Assembly (NCBI GenBank): GCA_977006965.1
Contig: OZ345380.1
Span: 682,001 to 746,000 of the forward strand
Origin: Phymatolithon calcareum
Lineage: Eukaryota > Rhodophyta > Florideophyceae > Hapalidiales
Length of the DNA stretch: 64,000 nt
Direction of reading: 5' to 3'
Of the stretch, positions 17,765 through 30,506 are shown one piece after another (position 1 is the first letter of the stretch; the number at the start of each line of letters is the position of its first letter). The notes below the pieces were generated by a model. It ran no database searches. It was not told the origin of the DNA and worked only from the letters and a program-made list of their open reading frames with translations. The translations under genes were made by a program, and so were the position numbers.

Positions 17765-20700
17765 TAGGGGCCACAGCTCAGCCTGCGCCAATGTAACATC
17801 TTTATGGACACATTTGCCTTACAGCAATATGCCGTCCAAGGGAATGACTTAAGTGCAATGCATGCTTTTATATACTTAATACTTTTATACTACGATAATA
17901 CTATCAGTTTGGATTGCCTATAAAAATTATATTTATATATGAAGTTGTAATGCCCTCACATGTGCATTATGATACGAGTATGCCCTCTTCTCGGGAGACC
18001 GCATCTCTTTTTAAAATCATCCAACACACAAGACTCCCGACAGACAAGACTAACAGAGACAAAACAATAGGGAGGCCATCAACCACCCTCCCGGGAACTC
18101 TTTTCCAAATAAAAGAACCGTATAGACGAATTTACTCTGCAGAGAGCTCTCCAGAGGGCTTTCTCGACACTCACTAACAACGCACTTCCAACGCGTTCGT
18201 TACAAAGTGTACATAAGACCACATGGATTTTACTCCTTTGCATGAATCTAAAACAGTACGCAGAGTACTTTAGGTCAATTTGTACAGTTGTTAATATATT
18301 ACTAGATTATTATTTGAAATTGTTAAGTATATTACTGTCTCGATCCTTCGAGGCCGATTCTGTCTAAAAAGTGGCAAAGGATTATTCCTACTTTTTCTAG
18401 ATTTTACGTAGTGACTTCTGTAGTTTTGACATACTGGTTTCTAGAGTAAAGCAGACACTGGGTGTCGGATTTCAAAAAACCATTAGGCCACTTGTCCGGT
18501 GTGGATTAGTGGCTGAGAGACGATGATATACGATATTTCAACACTAGGTCTGCCCGAAAAGAAATTTTTAAGCAAGAAATAAGGGAAAAAGTACCACACG
18601 GTTTCTCAACAACAATCCGTACTCAGTCCAGTATTGGGACGTTCGCCAGTCGACAACAAGTTGATATCTTACGTTTCTGATTTTTACAGACATTCCGGAA
18701 TGCAAAGAGCTTAAGTAATTCTGTTGTAGGTCTTCGTGAAGTTCACATTTCTGTATTGATTATTTTAATATTGGACTTTTATTTCTATTTGAAATTGAAG
18801 AGTGGTCAATCCGTCAGACTTCAAGTCCATGTCCCCTCTTCGTGAGTCTCTTCCATCACCTATATCTTCCCTAGGTACTTCCATCCATTACGAACATGTC
18901 GGTTGTTCTACTGGTGAGACACAAAGAATATTTTCAGTCTCTTTTTAGCGCTCCGGTCGCTGGTACAGAGTCCGTTCGTGCGTTTCGCTCCAAAACCGGC
19001 CCTACTGTTCGCAACCCTCTCATTTGCTCGTGCTGAGATCTTCCGCGCGTCTCAAGCTCTACTCTCAACATCGACTCAAGCAGCAGCAGTCCGGGTTCGA
19101 ACACCGCTGTAGATGATATCTGGTCTCAGATCACCCGACTCGCACCATTGCCGCTACTGTCGTCGCGTCTAGCTGAGTGATCAAGGAGGATCCCAAGTGG
19201 AAGTACTGCGTGCCGTACAAGAGGATTATTCTCAAGAAACATCTCGTTGACCACTGGTTCAGAGGGAAGTGCAAGAAGAATGGAGTCTCATGGACGTCAT
19301 GTGCTACTCGTGTGACTGCAACTTTTCGAACCTGAATAATCTGGGCTAGAAATTCTCGTGGCCACATTATTACCATTCACAGCAAGATTAGATCTAGATT
19401 CTATTTGAATTTTCCAAATCTTTGATGCATTTTCAAATTGATTTTTGTTGAACTTTTATGTTTTTTATCTGAAACGATTTCTCAATACTTTAAACATAGA
19501 ACCTGTACTATAATTTCTAAAATATGTAAAAATGTTTAAAGAAAAGTCTAAAAATCACAATTTTAATTGATATCTCAACTATACAAAGCAGAAGAAACGC
19601 AAGGCGATCTTTTCGAAGATAGAAATACAAATTTGAAAGTACGCTAACCTCAAGATGCATTATTATAATAACGCCTTTGGAATACAGTCCACAAGAACTA
19701 TAGGGTCACTTCAGTTGCGCTTTCTCTTACAAGTCCTCCAGTGATATCCGACCTTGAAAACTGATAGTGGAAAAAGATATTTATCATACTTTGAATAGAA
19801 TGGGAAAATTAATTCGCCCGGTATAAAAAATAACTATATTTAGCAGAAAGGCACAAAATATTTATTTCTTACAATATAAGGTATTTTATATATTTAATAA
19901 TCATCAGGCATTTTCAGCACACACTGCAAATCTTGAGATGATATTCAGTTCAATTTTCTCTGTTACCAATGATAACCGACGTATTGAATTTCTTCTACAT
20001 TGTTGTAGTTATAATTTTCTCTAAACATTAATATCAGCTAACTGACATATTGCGTGGTTTCGAGACACAAAAGCAGGGCACAGTAGGTTCGTGTAGGTTG
20101 GGCAGCAGTGAGAAGTGCTTTACAGTTCTATGTGAGCGTCTTAGGTTTTGCATTGGTTACCGTCGGTTTTTAAGTACGTATCGGAATTGACAGTAGTGAA
20201 TTGACTGTAATGATATACGTAAAGAGTTACTGTAAATTCAAGAAGCGTGGACTATAGAAGGAAGCAAAGTTTCGATTATAAGGAAACATGAGAGTGGCGT
20301 TGAACGCCAGAACAATCCTGCAAACGGGAGAATTTTATTTGAAGTCTGTTAACAAGCTTTGTAGGTTTCTTCACAGGAAATGAGCATAGATAATACTGTA
20401 TCCCAAGAGTCGGGGAGTAGATCCCTGAATACAATAATTCAATTTACAGCGATTTTCTGAGCCAAATGCACCGTAGGAGAATGAGCACTATTTATAGTGG
20501 CGCGAAACGTTCAACAAGCGGAAATATTCATCCTAGCCTGTACCAATTGAACCAAAGTGAGAGATTCGGAACATGTAATGAAAAGAGCGAGAAAAATAAT
20601 TTATTCAGATCACTGAATTCTGATTAAGTGTCATGTGTTCGAAACACGGAGCAGTGCGCAGAAGACGACCTGCCATGGGACGCACTGCAATTGGTCGCTC

Positions 20701-23700
20701 ATCTGCAATATCGGGATTCTGCTTTCCTGTCACGTGCAACGTAGACCAAATAGAATGCTTAAATGCCAAATATCGCATGAACTGTAAATAGGTGCAACGA
20801 TCCGCCACCAATTCGATGTGTCATGAAACGGTGGTGCAGAATTCTTGTCTTCTTTGGCTGATTTTGCGGCCGTTACAATCGATTGAGCTCATTCTGTCGC
20901 ACACGTCTGTAAAACCGGAAAGCTGTGAGCTCGGAGAAAACATTGCTATTATACGAGCTACATGCAAAATTAGGACAGATTACGAGAGATTTTCAAATAT
21001 TTGACAAATCACATAATCTCCTAATCTAAGATGTAACTCCTATAATGGCTATATTTCTTCGACGTCTTAGGTTTCTGGTTTTACAGAGTAGTTAAAATAG
21101 GCTCCTGTATTCATATCAATTGGTTCAAAACGTGCACATGTTTTCCCCGCGCTTCATATTTGTCCCGTTTTTCTACAAACATCTCGTCCATAGACTCTAC
21201 GAGGCCAGGACTCTTTACGAACCCATAGTTTTCGTACCTCAAAATGCATTCTCCCGCAGCCTGAGCTGCATCATACCACGTTTCACGGCACTTGCTATGT
21301 CGAATATTTCTCTTCAAACCAAGCTTCCAATTAGAGTAATACATGTACTTCTTCCATAATTACGTAAATCGTAACGGAAAAATTAGAAAATACGGTCTGA
21401 AAAGGGAAAGAATGTTATTCGGGATCCTCTGTTGATGAAGATTTCCAAGACGTCTTTATCCAAAAGAACGAATCGACCCAAAGAAACAGCTGAGCATTGA
21501 TACAAACCAGGAACGATTTAGTCCGTTGTAAGGTAGTCCGCCATGTCATAATGACAGTCCGCCAGAAATGTTGCTGTGACCATGTCGGTCCAGTTTCGAA
21601 ATAAGTCTTGGACTGCAATACTTTGCAGCCATCTAAACACCTCATTAATGTGCGATAAATGAGACCGCATTGCGCAGTTAACCAGTTTTCCGTTCGGCCG
21701 TTTTCCGGTCTACGGGCGCCATGATGTTGCACTTCCCCCTGATATCTCTGTAATTTTGACTGCATGTAAGAAACAATTTCCTATGAATGAATCTGGGAAA
21801 ACGGATCCGTGTTCCCTGATTCATGCATTGGAAATTGATTAACTTGATGACAAGCATCCGTGACAATGACTGGATAGGCAGTGTTCAATAGAAATCTGTT
21901 TCGAGTCGGTGGCCAGCTGCATTGTTGCGGTGAAAATCTGTGGTGAGAAGAATCTGCACTATGTCATCACGTTCAGAGCCCGGAAGGGCGTCTCAGACGG
22001 AATTTGTGAGGTAAAATTGATAAAGATCTTGGGCAGAGCGTCGATGATTCTACCACAGAAAATCTTCGACGCGACCAATAGCAGACTCAAAACATTGCTC
22101 TGCGGAAACGAATGGACTTCGGAACTCAATATTTTAACTCTTTTTGATACCTTGAACGTAGGAGCTCTGAGCTTCTCTCTTTGAAAGCTTGTTAATAATT
22201 TTCTGCAGCTCACTTGGGTATCTCATTTCATCAAGGAGAATGTCCTTGTGTGCCATGAGAAGACCTCTTGAAATATGGTCGGCACTGATTGGTATTCGTT
22301 GACTCTTTATTTCTTCTCGTGTGCGACTAGACCGATTTTTGAATCGCAAACACGGCCTAAGTGAAACCTATGCCCGCATCTTTAGTGCATACTGCACTTG
22401 CTGTACATCTTCTCCACTTTATGGGCCAGTTCGAATTTATCATCATGAGACAGAGAGAAATCATATCATGTTATGCTTTCTTCTCGCCCACTGTAATGTA
22501 TAGAAATGATTAGATTGTAAGATTTGACTCCTTGTCTAAGAGTACAGGGCTGAAACAGCTTGTTTCTCTATAGCGCTTAGAGTGCTTAAATGTCGAAGAG
22601 ATTAATTCTTTCTAGACAGAGCAGTGCTTGCAGTTTATATGCTTATTTAGCATTCAGACTCTGTTTACTAGTGATGCACTGTTGGTCAGATAAGGCTTTT
22701 GACTACAGCTGTGCAACAACGCCGAAAACGTTAAAAATGAAGTTAACTTGTTTTCAAGTATTATATTACGCCACTTCTAATCAGGACTTATTTTTAGAGA
22801 ATTCACACTACAAAGCTGTCTAGATGAGAACAGAATGCCAGAGAAAACTTCGTTTGCAAATTAATTTTCACATTTTGACAGTCATTTACAACGGCTAAAA
22901 TGAGGAAAAAGAAATCGGATAATATCTAAGTATGACACTTATCCTGTTCTCATCGGGATAGCATTTCGCTTTATACGCCTTCCGTGATATAAGTTTGAGA
23001 ATGGTGGAAAAACTTCTTCCTTCAACAAAAGAACCCTTTATTACCCAATTCTTTCACTTTCAGAATCGGATATCCACTTTTCTTACGGTCGGTTTTTGCC
23101 TTCCATCTGACATTCGAACTGCGAATATTTAAGAGAGCGGACAAAGTGCTTCTTTGCCGTGGCATCGGCGAGTGGCTTTGGTCCTATCATGTGTTTCAGG
23201 AAGGGTAATGGTGACACAAGACGATAGTAAGTCTTGTTTCGAAGCGCGAGTGACCCCTGTCGGTTGTACAGTAGGCGCTCTGTGTCATGTTGCCTCTCGG
23301 GATGGCACGAGGTCTGCGATGCTTGGTGGTCCGACCGTGTAATAATTTCGAGGGGGTTAGCTGCATGTTAGCATTCCGATGAACATATGTCTAGCCGTGA
23401 GGAATACATGTGGCCTGGAAAGACGTGTGTCAGTATGTCTACTGCAACGGAACGTCTTGACTTGGTTGTCTGTTTTAAAAGTTTCAATAATCCTCTGTAG
23501 GATATTTTACTTTGGTAAACTTCCTCAGTAGCAAACAACTGCAGCGATCGGTTTCATTTTCATAAATGGGACAATCACGGTAGGATCTATATCATCAACG
23601 TTTTCCTTAACTTTCATATCACACATATGGACACTTCTCCGATATGGGCTATTACTCCGCCCTCAATTTCATATTCTGTCTGCATTGGGCCATCTTCAGA

Positions 23701-23930
23701 CCGCGTAACGTTTCTAGTTGTCAGGAAAAACGATTGTATGTAACCATCCTACCTATAAGTCGGCAGATTTACACAAAGCGACATAGTTTTTGAAATTAAA
23801 ATTTCGCATATATTTTTGCAAATCTCTTGCTGTTACCAGGATTGATTTCGCTCAAAGTGTTGGCATTCGAAAACAAAACAGCTTTCCCACGAAATAATTC
23901 CATTTCTGAACGAGGGAGACTTAGACCTTT
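17765..23930. other. Long AT-rich region without supportable genes
   Basis: Six kilobases with short, stop-rich frames on both strands. I found no domain signature, no tandem satellite and no clear repeat borders. Around 18960-19380 a short stretch (CRTR, KKHLVDHWFRGKCKKNG in one frame) might be a decayed finger of a transposase, but evidence is thin. Overall it reads as old, AT-drifted intergenic or transposon-derived DNA. Confidence 0.5.
21111..22349 (-). other. Cluster of broken minus-strand open frames, unknown
   Basis: Several consecutive minus-strand frames have a protein-like composition. They begin with DHISRGLLMAHKDILLDEMR and SELQKIINKLSKREA near 22349-22134. They continue through FQCMNQGTRIRFPRFIHRK near 21830 and end with ECILRYENYGFVKSPGLVES near 21250. 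Stops and frame changes separate them. I recognise no family. It could be a decayed transposon gene or chance. Confidence 0.2.
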
Positions 23931-24006
23931 CTATTGATCTCAAAAATGCTGAAATACGTCATCGAGAAGGCGCTTTTTTCGCACATCCATCATAGGGAAG
24001 CGCATC

Positions 24007-25622
24007 ATGGCGCCTCAACTCACACTTCAAAATGCTGTCTTTGCTCGATTCTCAAAAGGAACTCCCTGGAATGTCCTTTCCTCTCAATTCAACATCCCCT
24101 ATGGCGTGATTCGGCGCGCTAATATGCGTTGGGCTGCAACTTGTCCGGACGGGCAGCCTGTCGATTAAGATGACGTCCTCATCCCCCGTGCCGCAATGGG
24201 GCGTCCGACCACCCTTTCGGATGCGGAAGAAAAGCTAATCGTGGATGCAGTGCGTTACTTCGCTAACAACAACACGGCACTGACCAAGTCCAGTCTCCGA
24301 GATCTCGTCGCACACTACGTGGGAATTCTTCTAAACCACGGACAGAAACGAATCAACTTTGTGAACAATCTCCCCTTTCATACGTGGGTTGATTCCTTGA
24401 GGGATCGGCACCAGTTGAAGTACAAGTCCGTCCGTGCAAGCGTGTCGGAGCCGTGACTGAGCAGCACGTAGCTGAGCATATATCACGAGAACAGGAGGCA
24501 ATGGATCGATTCGGAATTCATGATGCACGCTTTATGTTCAACATGGGTCAGTCCCGCTCATATTCGGCGGCCAGGAGATGGCGCATGGGAATCGGCGGCC
24601 CTAGTCAGGAGCTCATCCACGCCGCTGTACGAAGAAAGGGGAGTGTAGACAGGACTGCACGCATGGCTGTCGTGTCTGCTGCTGGAGTGGCTTACAAGCC
24701 AGTGATTTTATTCCCTGGAAAACAAGCGCACTACCGGCACGCTAAAGGTGTTGTGCAGACACTTCATACATTCCTTCCGCCATGCTACTTGTAACAGAGG
24801 GAAATGCCGAGAGTTAATTCAGACATTATCTATGACTGGGCGAAAAATTTGGCAATAGAACTCGAAGAACTTCGTAAAAACTATCAGAAAATTTTACTTG
24901 TTCTTGACGGCTATGGTTCCCACATCCAGTTCAAACCTCTAAACTTCTTCAAGGATAACGGCATCATTGTTATTGCCATGCCGTCGCACACGTCGCATGT
25001 CCTCCAGCCCCTCGAAGTGTCTGTATTTTCCTCATCTTGCAAAGAGATGTACCCGCGTTCGCTCCTTCAGAAAGCCACAATCGATGCTTTTGACATCAAA
25101 TGCTGTATAACAACCGCATACTATTCCTCTACTTGCCTTCAAACATTCGCAATGGATTCAAACGCACAGGAATTTGGGATGCTGAAGAAACGGTACGAAT
25201 GTCGGAGCGCTGGACCATGTCTTTGAGAACAGTGCGTCAAACGAAAGCCATGTGAAACTCACCGATTTGCTGAGTTCCCTTTGGCAACGCGGACGTTCGC
25301 TGCTCCGGAGCACCGACACTGGAGACGAGGGAACTATCCGCATTAACACGAAACCCCTGGCCCATCTCACATTATAGGTCGTCTTCGCCGCGCTCGAGAG
25401 GCGCACTTCTCAGAGAAACAACGTAGGAGCCCTGGAGGAGCTCGAGGCGGAAGAGAATCGCCGCGCGTACAAAGAGCCTGCCGCCGATTTGAGGGGATTG
25501 GTTGACGTTGCGCCGCGCCGCGCACTGCAGCGCGAGGCACTCACGAGAAGCCGCCGGGACCGAGCGATGAAAACCCGGTTGCGAGTCTCCGCCAAACGAG
25601 CACGCGAGATGGTGCGGTGTTA
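24007..25622 (+). pseudogene. pogo/Tigger-type transposase pseudogene
   Basis: An ATG at 24007 opens a frame with FNIPYGVIRRANMRWAA, an HTH-like N-terminus, then MGRPTTLSDAEEKLIVDAVR. After a frame change, 24453-24794 holds ARFMFNMGQSRSYSAARRW and RMAVVSAAGVAYKPVILFPG. 24804-25226 holds KILLVLDGYGSHIQFKPLNF and IVIAMPSHTSHVLQPLEVSV. The C-terminal part (25379-25622) is charged and helical. This is the domain order of Tigger/pogo transposases. In-frame stops near 24168, 24454 and 24793 break it. Of the catalytic acids, the first is a glycine (NMGQS, 24546-24548), the second is intact (LDG, 24906-24908), and the third is Glu (PLEV, 25014-25016) where Asp is usual. Confidence 0.75.
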
Positions 25623-25639
25623 ATCGGGCTTGGTAGGCA

Positions 25640-27579
25640 AGACTCCGACTGATGCTCTCAACTAGAGCTGAGAACCAGATGTGTGCTGATGTGTCCTTTA
25701 TTTGAATTAAAATTTTTCTGCCACGCTCCGTTGCCGACATAAAGACATTCTCGCTTTTTCGGCCAAAAACGAGGCTGCCCTGTCCCCCCTAACTGCTTGT
25801 TTTTGAGGCAATCCTCACCGACTCCGTCTATTGGTGACGCTTGTCGTGCCATACTGCTTCACCTGAAAAGTTCTTAAACTGGGGGGAGGAAAGTATTTTT
25901 TTAATTAAAAAATCGCATTGCACGTAAAACCCTGCCGACTTATGAGTAGGACAGTTAAACGCGTAATTGAATTGGGAGGATTCGGGAATATCACTATCAT
26001 ACCACAATTCGAACCTCGGTATAGGGGAATCTTCGTAATATGAGCGATATGTGGCTTTCCCGCACGCCGGGGAGCCCTGCGCGTAAAATCATAACCATGT
26101 ACTGTAATTCGAAATTATTGCAAACAATGCATTATTGCTCTCATGCCTTGCCGCAACAATGGTGGCGCACCAATCAGAAGCACACTCTCGGACCAATCAG
26201 TGCTTTCATAATTACACATGACATATTGTCTAATGTTAGTGATGGAGGTATCTGTATGTACTTAACAGGGGCATACACAGAAATTTAAAATTATTTGTTT
26301 AGAGAAACTTGAAAGAAACTAGGGGAACCATTACAAAAACCGGGCATGCACGATTTTGGGTGACGCATTGCGTCATGATTCTCAACTCTACGTAGTCTAA
26401 GAACAATGTAGACCAAAGAAAATGACATGCGGAAGTGCTTGGAACGTTTGCGTCTGAGACGCTTGTTCTATCTAGGAGCAATGCGTGACCTAAAATAACG
26501 ATTTTATTGCAAACATGGCACTTTTAGCAGACTAACGCGAAGAGGTTGATGTTAGCAGAGTCGCAAGGTTCGAAAGTCTATAAACGAAAAGGGCTCTTCT
26601 GGCCAGGTTGAACGTAAATAGATTGAACTCTGTGTGTACAGTGCCTGCACTAAGATCACTCTAGAAGGAGAAAATTTACCATCTTCCCGAGAAACGTAGC
26701 TTTAAACGTCAGTCTCCTTTAAAAGCCCCCATTCAGCGGTACATTTCGTGAAAGCATTACGAATGAAGAGAAAGGGTCAAAGCAGAACAATGTTTTCTTA
26801 TTTATCAAATTTCTTCATCAAAAATTGGAACAACAGCTTTCCTGCATTCTCTGTGAACCTATGAGTAGTAAAATTCCAACTAAAATATAGAGCGTGTTTC
26901 AAACACACAAAGGATTCTATTCTTTTCAAATTCTATGAAGTTTAACTTATTCTACAAATGGGTCCGGATTAACTGTCACACAGATGTTTTCTATTCCACT
27001 TCGCTGCACTGAATGCAACAATGAAATATATATCTGCAGTCCCGCTCTGTTCCGATGAGAAATTAGAGCAAAAAGAAAAACTTCACTAATCATGGAAATG
27101 CCTCCTTTCGGATGTCGTCGTAATAATCCAGGAGAGATCTGGAAGAACCTTTGTTCTGGACGCGTTCCGCTTAGAATCGTTTTCAATGGATTTAATTTCG
27201 AAGAATGGTGCGATAAAAAAGATCATGCAGAGCATCAGTTCTCGAACATACAGAGAATTTTCAGGGATATCAAGAAATAATTCAAACGCATTGGGCGCCA
27301 TTACAGCGCTGAAATACTGAATCCTTCGAACTGAACCGCAATTGCGCCATCCGGTCGAATTTAAATGGAAACATTGGTGTCCGTCTCGGCTCCTCTTCTG
27401 AGATTAGGAGAAGTCGGTGCGCCCTCAGTGTTAAAGTCGTAATCCCAAGAGTCAAGCGGAAGGTCAAACGCCGTATCGGAGATTATTTTCTCATTCATTT
27501 AGACGCTTGAAATCCAGATTCATACTCCCGAGACTCTCAAGGACGGCGTGGTATCTTTCGACAGATATTTCGAGCTCCT
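25640..27579. other. AT-rich spacer left of the copia element
   Basis: No gene recognised. A 16-bp palindrome TTTTTTAATTAAAAAA lies at about 25896. The part from about 27200 to 27579 has protein-like stretches on the minus strand (FDLPLDSWDYDFNTEG) and may be older retroelement sequence displaced by the copia insertion. Confidence 0.35.
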
Positions 27580-27584
27580 GTCCC

Positions 27585-28198
27585 TGTAGATCGCGGGATT
27601 CTATCATTTGCCGAAATATCGTTCACATTGGTCCACAGAAGTCTCAAGCCTTTCCATATTGCTTGTTGTGCAAGCTGTACGAGAAGACTCTTCCTTTCCC
27701 CGTTTGTCGCTACCGTGAATACGTACTTTCATCTCGGCCTTGTCTCAGGAGATTTTCATGTGCGAACAATGCGTCCGCAAACAAGGAAGCTCCCGACTCA
27801 CCACCGTTCTCACTTTCTTACTTACCTTGAGCTCCTCATACACGGACTTCGCGTGAGCGAGCCTCGAGTTCCCGTCTTATCATTGTTGCCTTCTTTTCTG
27901 TTTCCTTAACGCGACAAGATTTAACGGCTCGAGATGTATGAATTTTCCCTGTCCTACTATGGGCCTTCCTGTTTCGGTAACATTTCTGGTCTCCCCATGT
28001 GGGTGTCCGCTTACCGATTCATATTATATCTCTTGTAGCGTAAACATGAAGTCTATGCTTACTACTTCGGCGGCTCGCGGTGACCTCCAAGATAGAAAGC
28101 TACCGATTGACAACCAATTAAAGCAATCATTTGCTTCCTCCCTGAGCTCCACATTTCCCGTCCGTTTCTAGGCAGCCTCTGGGGCCACCGGTTCCACA
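27585..28198 (+). repeat. 5' LTR of the copia element
   Basis: Aligns to the 3' LTR without length change. By eye about 7 differences fall in the first 550 bp and roughly 13 in the last 64 bp. The 93-codon frame inside both copies is a by-product of LTR identity. Confidence 0.93.
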
Positions 28199-28405
28199 GT
28201 TATAGGCCCATAAGGTTCAGTTCTGGTATCCACCGCTTTCTCCGAAAAGCTTCCTCCTGCTTTCGATGGACACTCCATCTACAGTGCCTACAGACCGGAC
28301 GTGGACTTTTGGCTTGCTCTTACTTTGCTTTAAGAACGGAAGCGAGGAACTGCACTCATCGGTCGCCTCAGTGGTGAGTTTAAAGCATCCGCAAAAACGC
28401 TAACC

Positions 28406-28702
28406 ATGGCGCTCGTCACAGCCCACAATGGAGCACCAAAAATCCTCGAGCACCTCGACAAGATGTACAAGGTCGATGAAACAGACCAACTCGACATCGA
28501 TCTCACGGAATTCCGAGACTATTCTTCGCTGAAAAGTATGGCAGTCGACCAGTTTATTTCTGGCTTTCATTCCCGTCTAGACCGGATCGCAAGCCTCAAT
28601 ATTGACTCTAAACTCAAAGGACATCTGTTACTTCGTCAATCTGCACTTGACACACACTCGCGAAACATGATTGTTGGCGCATCGTCAGGAAATACGATGT
28701 GA
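28406..28702 (+). pseudogene. copia Gag fragment
   Basis: 98-codon frame MALVTAHNGAPKILEHLDKM with YSSLKSMAVDQFISGFHSRL and LNIDSKLKGHLLLRQSALD, the pattern of copia-type Gag (UBN2-like). After the stop, in another frame, a zinc-knuckle-like TCFPCKKEGQPYNHKKYSKD and CPKHLP follow near 28790-28865. It would build the particle that packages element RNA. It is truncated. Confidence 0.65.
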
Positions 28703-28949
28703 CAAATATCTCCAACTCTCTTCGACAAGCGTATCGAAACCCTCCAGAACCATCGTCCATGACATCGCAAACTCCGGAAAAGCCGGCGCAAACTTGCTTT
28801 CCGTGCAAGAAAGAAGGACAACCATACAACCACAAAAAGTATTCCAAAGATTGCCCCAAACATCTTCCCCGCAATCCTGACCCGGCGAACGAAAATCATT
28901 CCACTCCTAGAGCGTTCTATTCTTCAAAACATCAACATACGCCTCATCC

Positions 28950-29520
28950 TTCCGGGCTATCATTGATTCCGGGGCATTTACGTCTGCCGTCGAAAAAGAA
29001 ACACTCGACATAACTATGCAAGAGCTTTAAATAACCGAGATAAAGGATACCACTCCAAAAATGACACATCATGGATTTGGAAACCACGACGAAGGTCAAA
29101 TATCAATCTTTGCGGTGGAATTCCCCTTCGAATAACAGACTCGGGACAAGAAGACTCGCAATTTCAAGATCCACTTTGATGTCATTCAGGGATCTCTCCC
29201 GTTCCTTGTCGGGTTCCCTTGTCTCAAGGCTATGAGCGTAAACGTGAACTTCATTTACATGACAATTGGCCTAAATCTGTTCAACGAGTATGGAAAGATT
29301 CCGCTTAAACATGATCAGCACCATCTTTACCTTGCGTTCAAGTCCACTCATCAATCCTACTACAGCACCCATGCGAACTCAGCTGAAAATTTGGGAACAC
29401 CATCATCGTACTCCAACCCTGCGATTCGCACATACTTCCCCGTCTCGAAAAGCTCCACCACATATTCGACGCTCAAGACTTGAAGAAGCTTCATCTTCAG
29501 CTCAAACACGGTACTCACAG
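28950..29520 (+). pseudogene. copia protease and integrase start, broken
   Basis: AIIDSGAFTSAVEKETLD near 28957-29010 is a retropepsin active-site motif (DSG). Further frames give LPFLVGFPCLKAMSVNVNFI near 29200-29260. LKKLHLQLKHGTHSAMREWI begins the integrase zinc region at 29480. Several frameshifts separate these pieces. Confidence 0.6.
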
Positions 29521-30255
29521 TGCCATGCGCGAGTGGATACGCTCCACTGGGAAATGGGAGTCCGAGCTGGATAAAAACATTGCTCAGTTGCTAACCGAAT
29601 GCAACTGTACAATATCTAAGAACCCAGCTCCTCATCCTGTCGTTGCCTGGCCGTTCCAGAGAGGGAAAGAAAGACCTCCGTTGCAGTCTATTTCGTTTAC
29701 TTCGAAGGAGTTCCATGCCTACACGTTTTCGACAAATGCGGAAAGAATATATGCGTTGGAAACAAACGAGCCTCCTCATTCAAGCTGCCGTATTCTCGAA
29801 AACTGCGTTTGATTGGTGGCCCATCACAACCTACCACTCCTCTAATCTGGCCTGCGGAGCACTCCGGACAAGCGGCAAACTAACGCCTCAACCGCATGAT
29901 TCGCTCCAATGTACGTAAGCAAGAGCCGATAAAGGCTGGAGACTATTTGTACTTCTGGCGCGACAAGCTGCACTAGCTGGGGCCAGCACGAGTCATCGAT
30001 GTCTCCGACCATATTGTAACCCTTATTCAATATGAGCGAAAGAAGACGTCATCGCTTAATCGTCTTCAAATGACATATCCCCCACTCGAAGACATTGTGC
30101 TTGGCGAAGATGAACACACAGACGATGACGGTACAGATTCCGCCAGCGTTCCGGTATCACCGACCGCAGGGCCGTTACGGCCTAAAAACAATTTACGGCG
30201 TGCGCCATCTTCCAGGAACATCGTCACTCGATCCCCATCGTTACACGAAGCCGCA
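29480..30255 (+). pseudogene. copia integrase and linker, broken
   Basis: Contains the L..LH...HG start of a copia integrase zinc-binding region and IAQLLTECNCTISK. A later domain has YFWRDKLH, PARVIDVSDHIVTL and LNRLQMTYPPLEDI, followed by an acidic, serine-rich linker (EDEHTDDDGTDSAS). The catalytic core between them is largely missing or scrambled (29590-29900). Confidence 0.5.
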
Positions 30256-30506
30256 CGGTAGCGGACCGGGCTGAAGCGCCAGAAAATATTGGCGAAGACG
30301 TTTCAATCGCTAGAAGCGCCTCATTCGACAATGGGAAAACTCATGGCCCGTGCAACGTTGGATGGACGCCTGATAATCGGCAAAGCACTACTGATTCTGA
30401 AATCCCGAACACGTCAAATTTCATGACGTATACAACCGATGCTTGCGCCTGCACCGGAAATTGGTTCGAAATTTGAACGCATCTCGTAACGCCGGCAAAA
30501 AGGAAA

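Noticed and set aside
19085-19110. tRNA-like T-arm GGGTTCGAAC
   Set aside because: The flanking stem does not pair and no acceptor, D-arm or anticodon arm fits around it.
17765-23930. Centromere or replication origin in the AT-rich region
   Set aside because: No satellite, no tandem array and no known motif; AT-richness alone is not evidence.
27628-27909. 93-codon open frame present twice (also 32017-32298)
   Set aside because: Both lie inside the copia LTRs and are identical only because the LTRs are.
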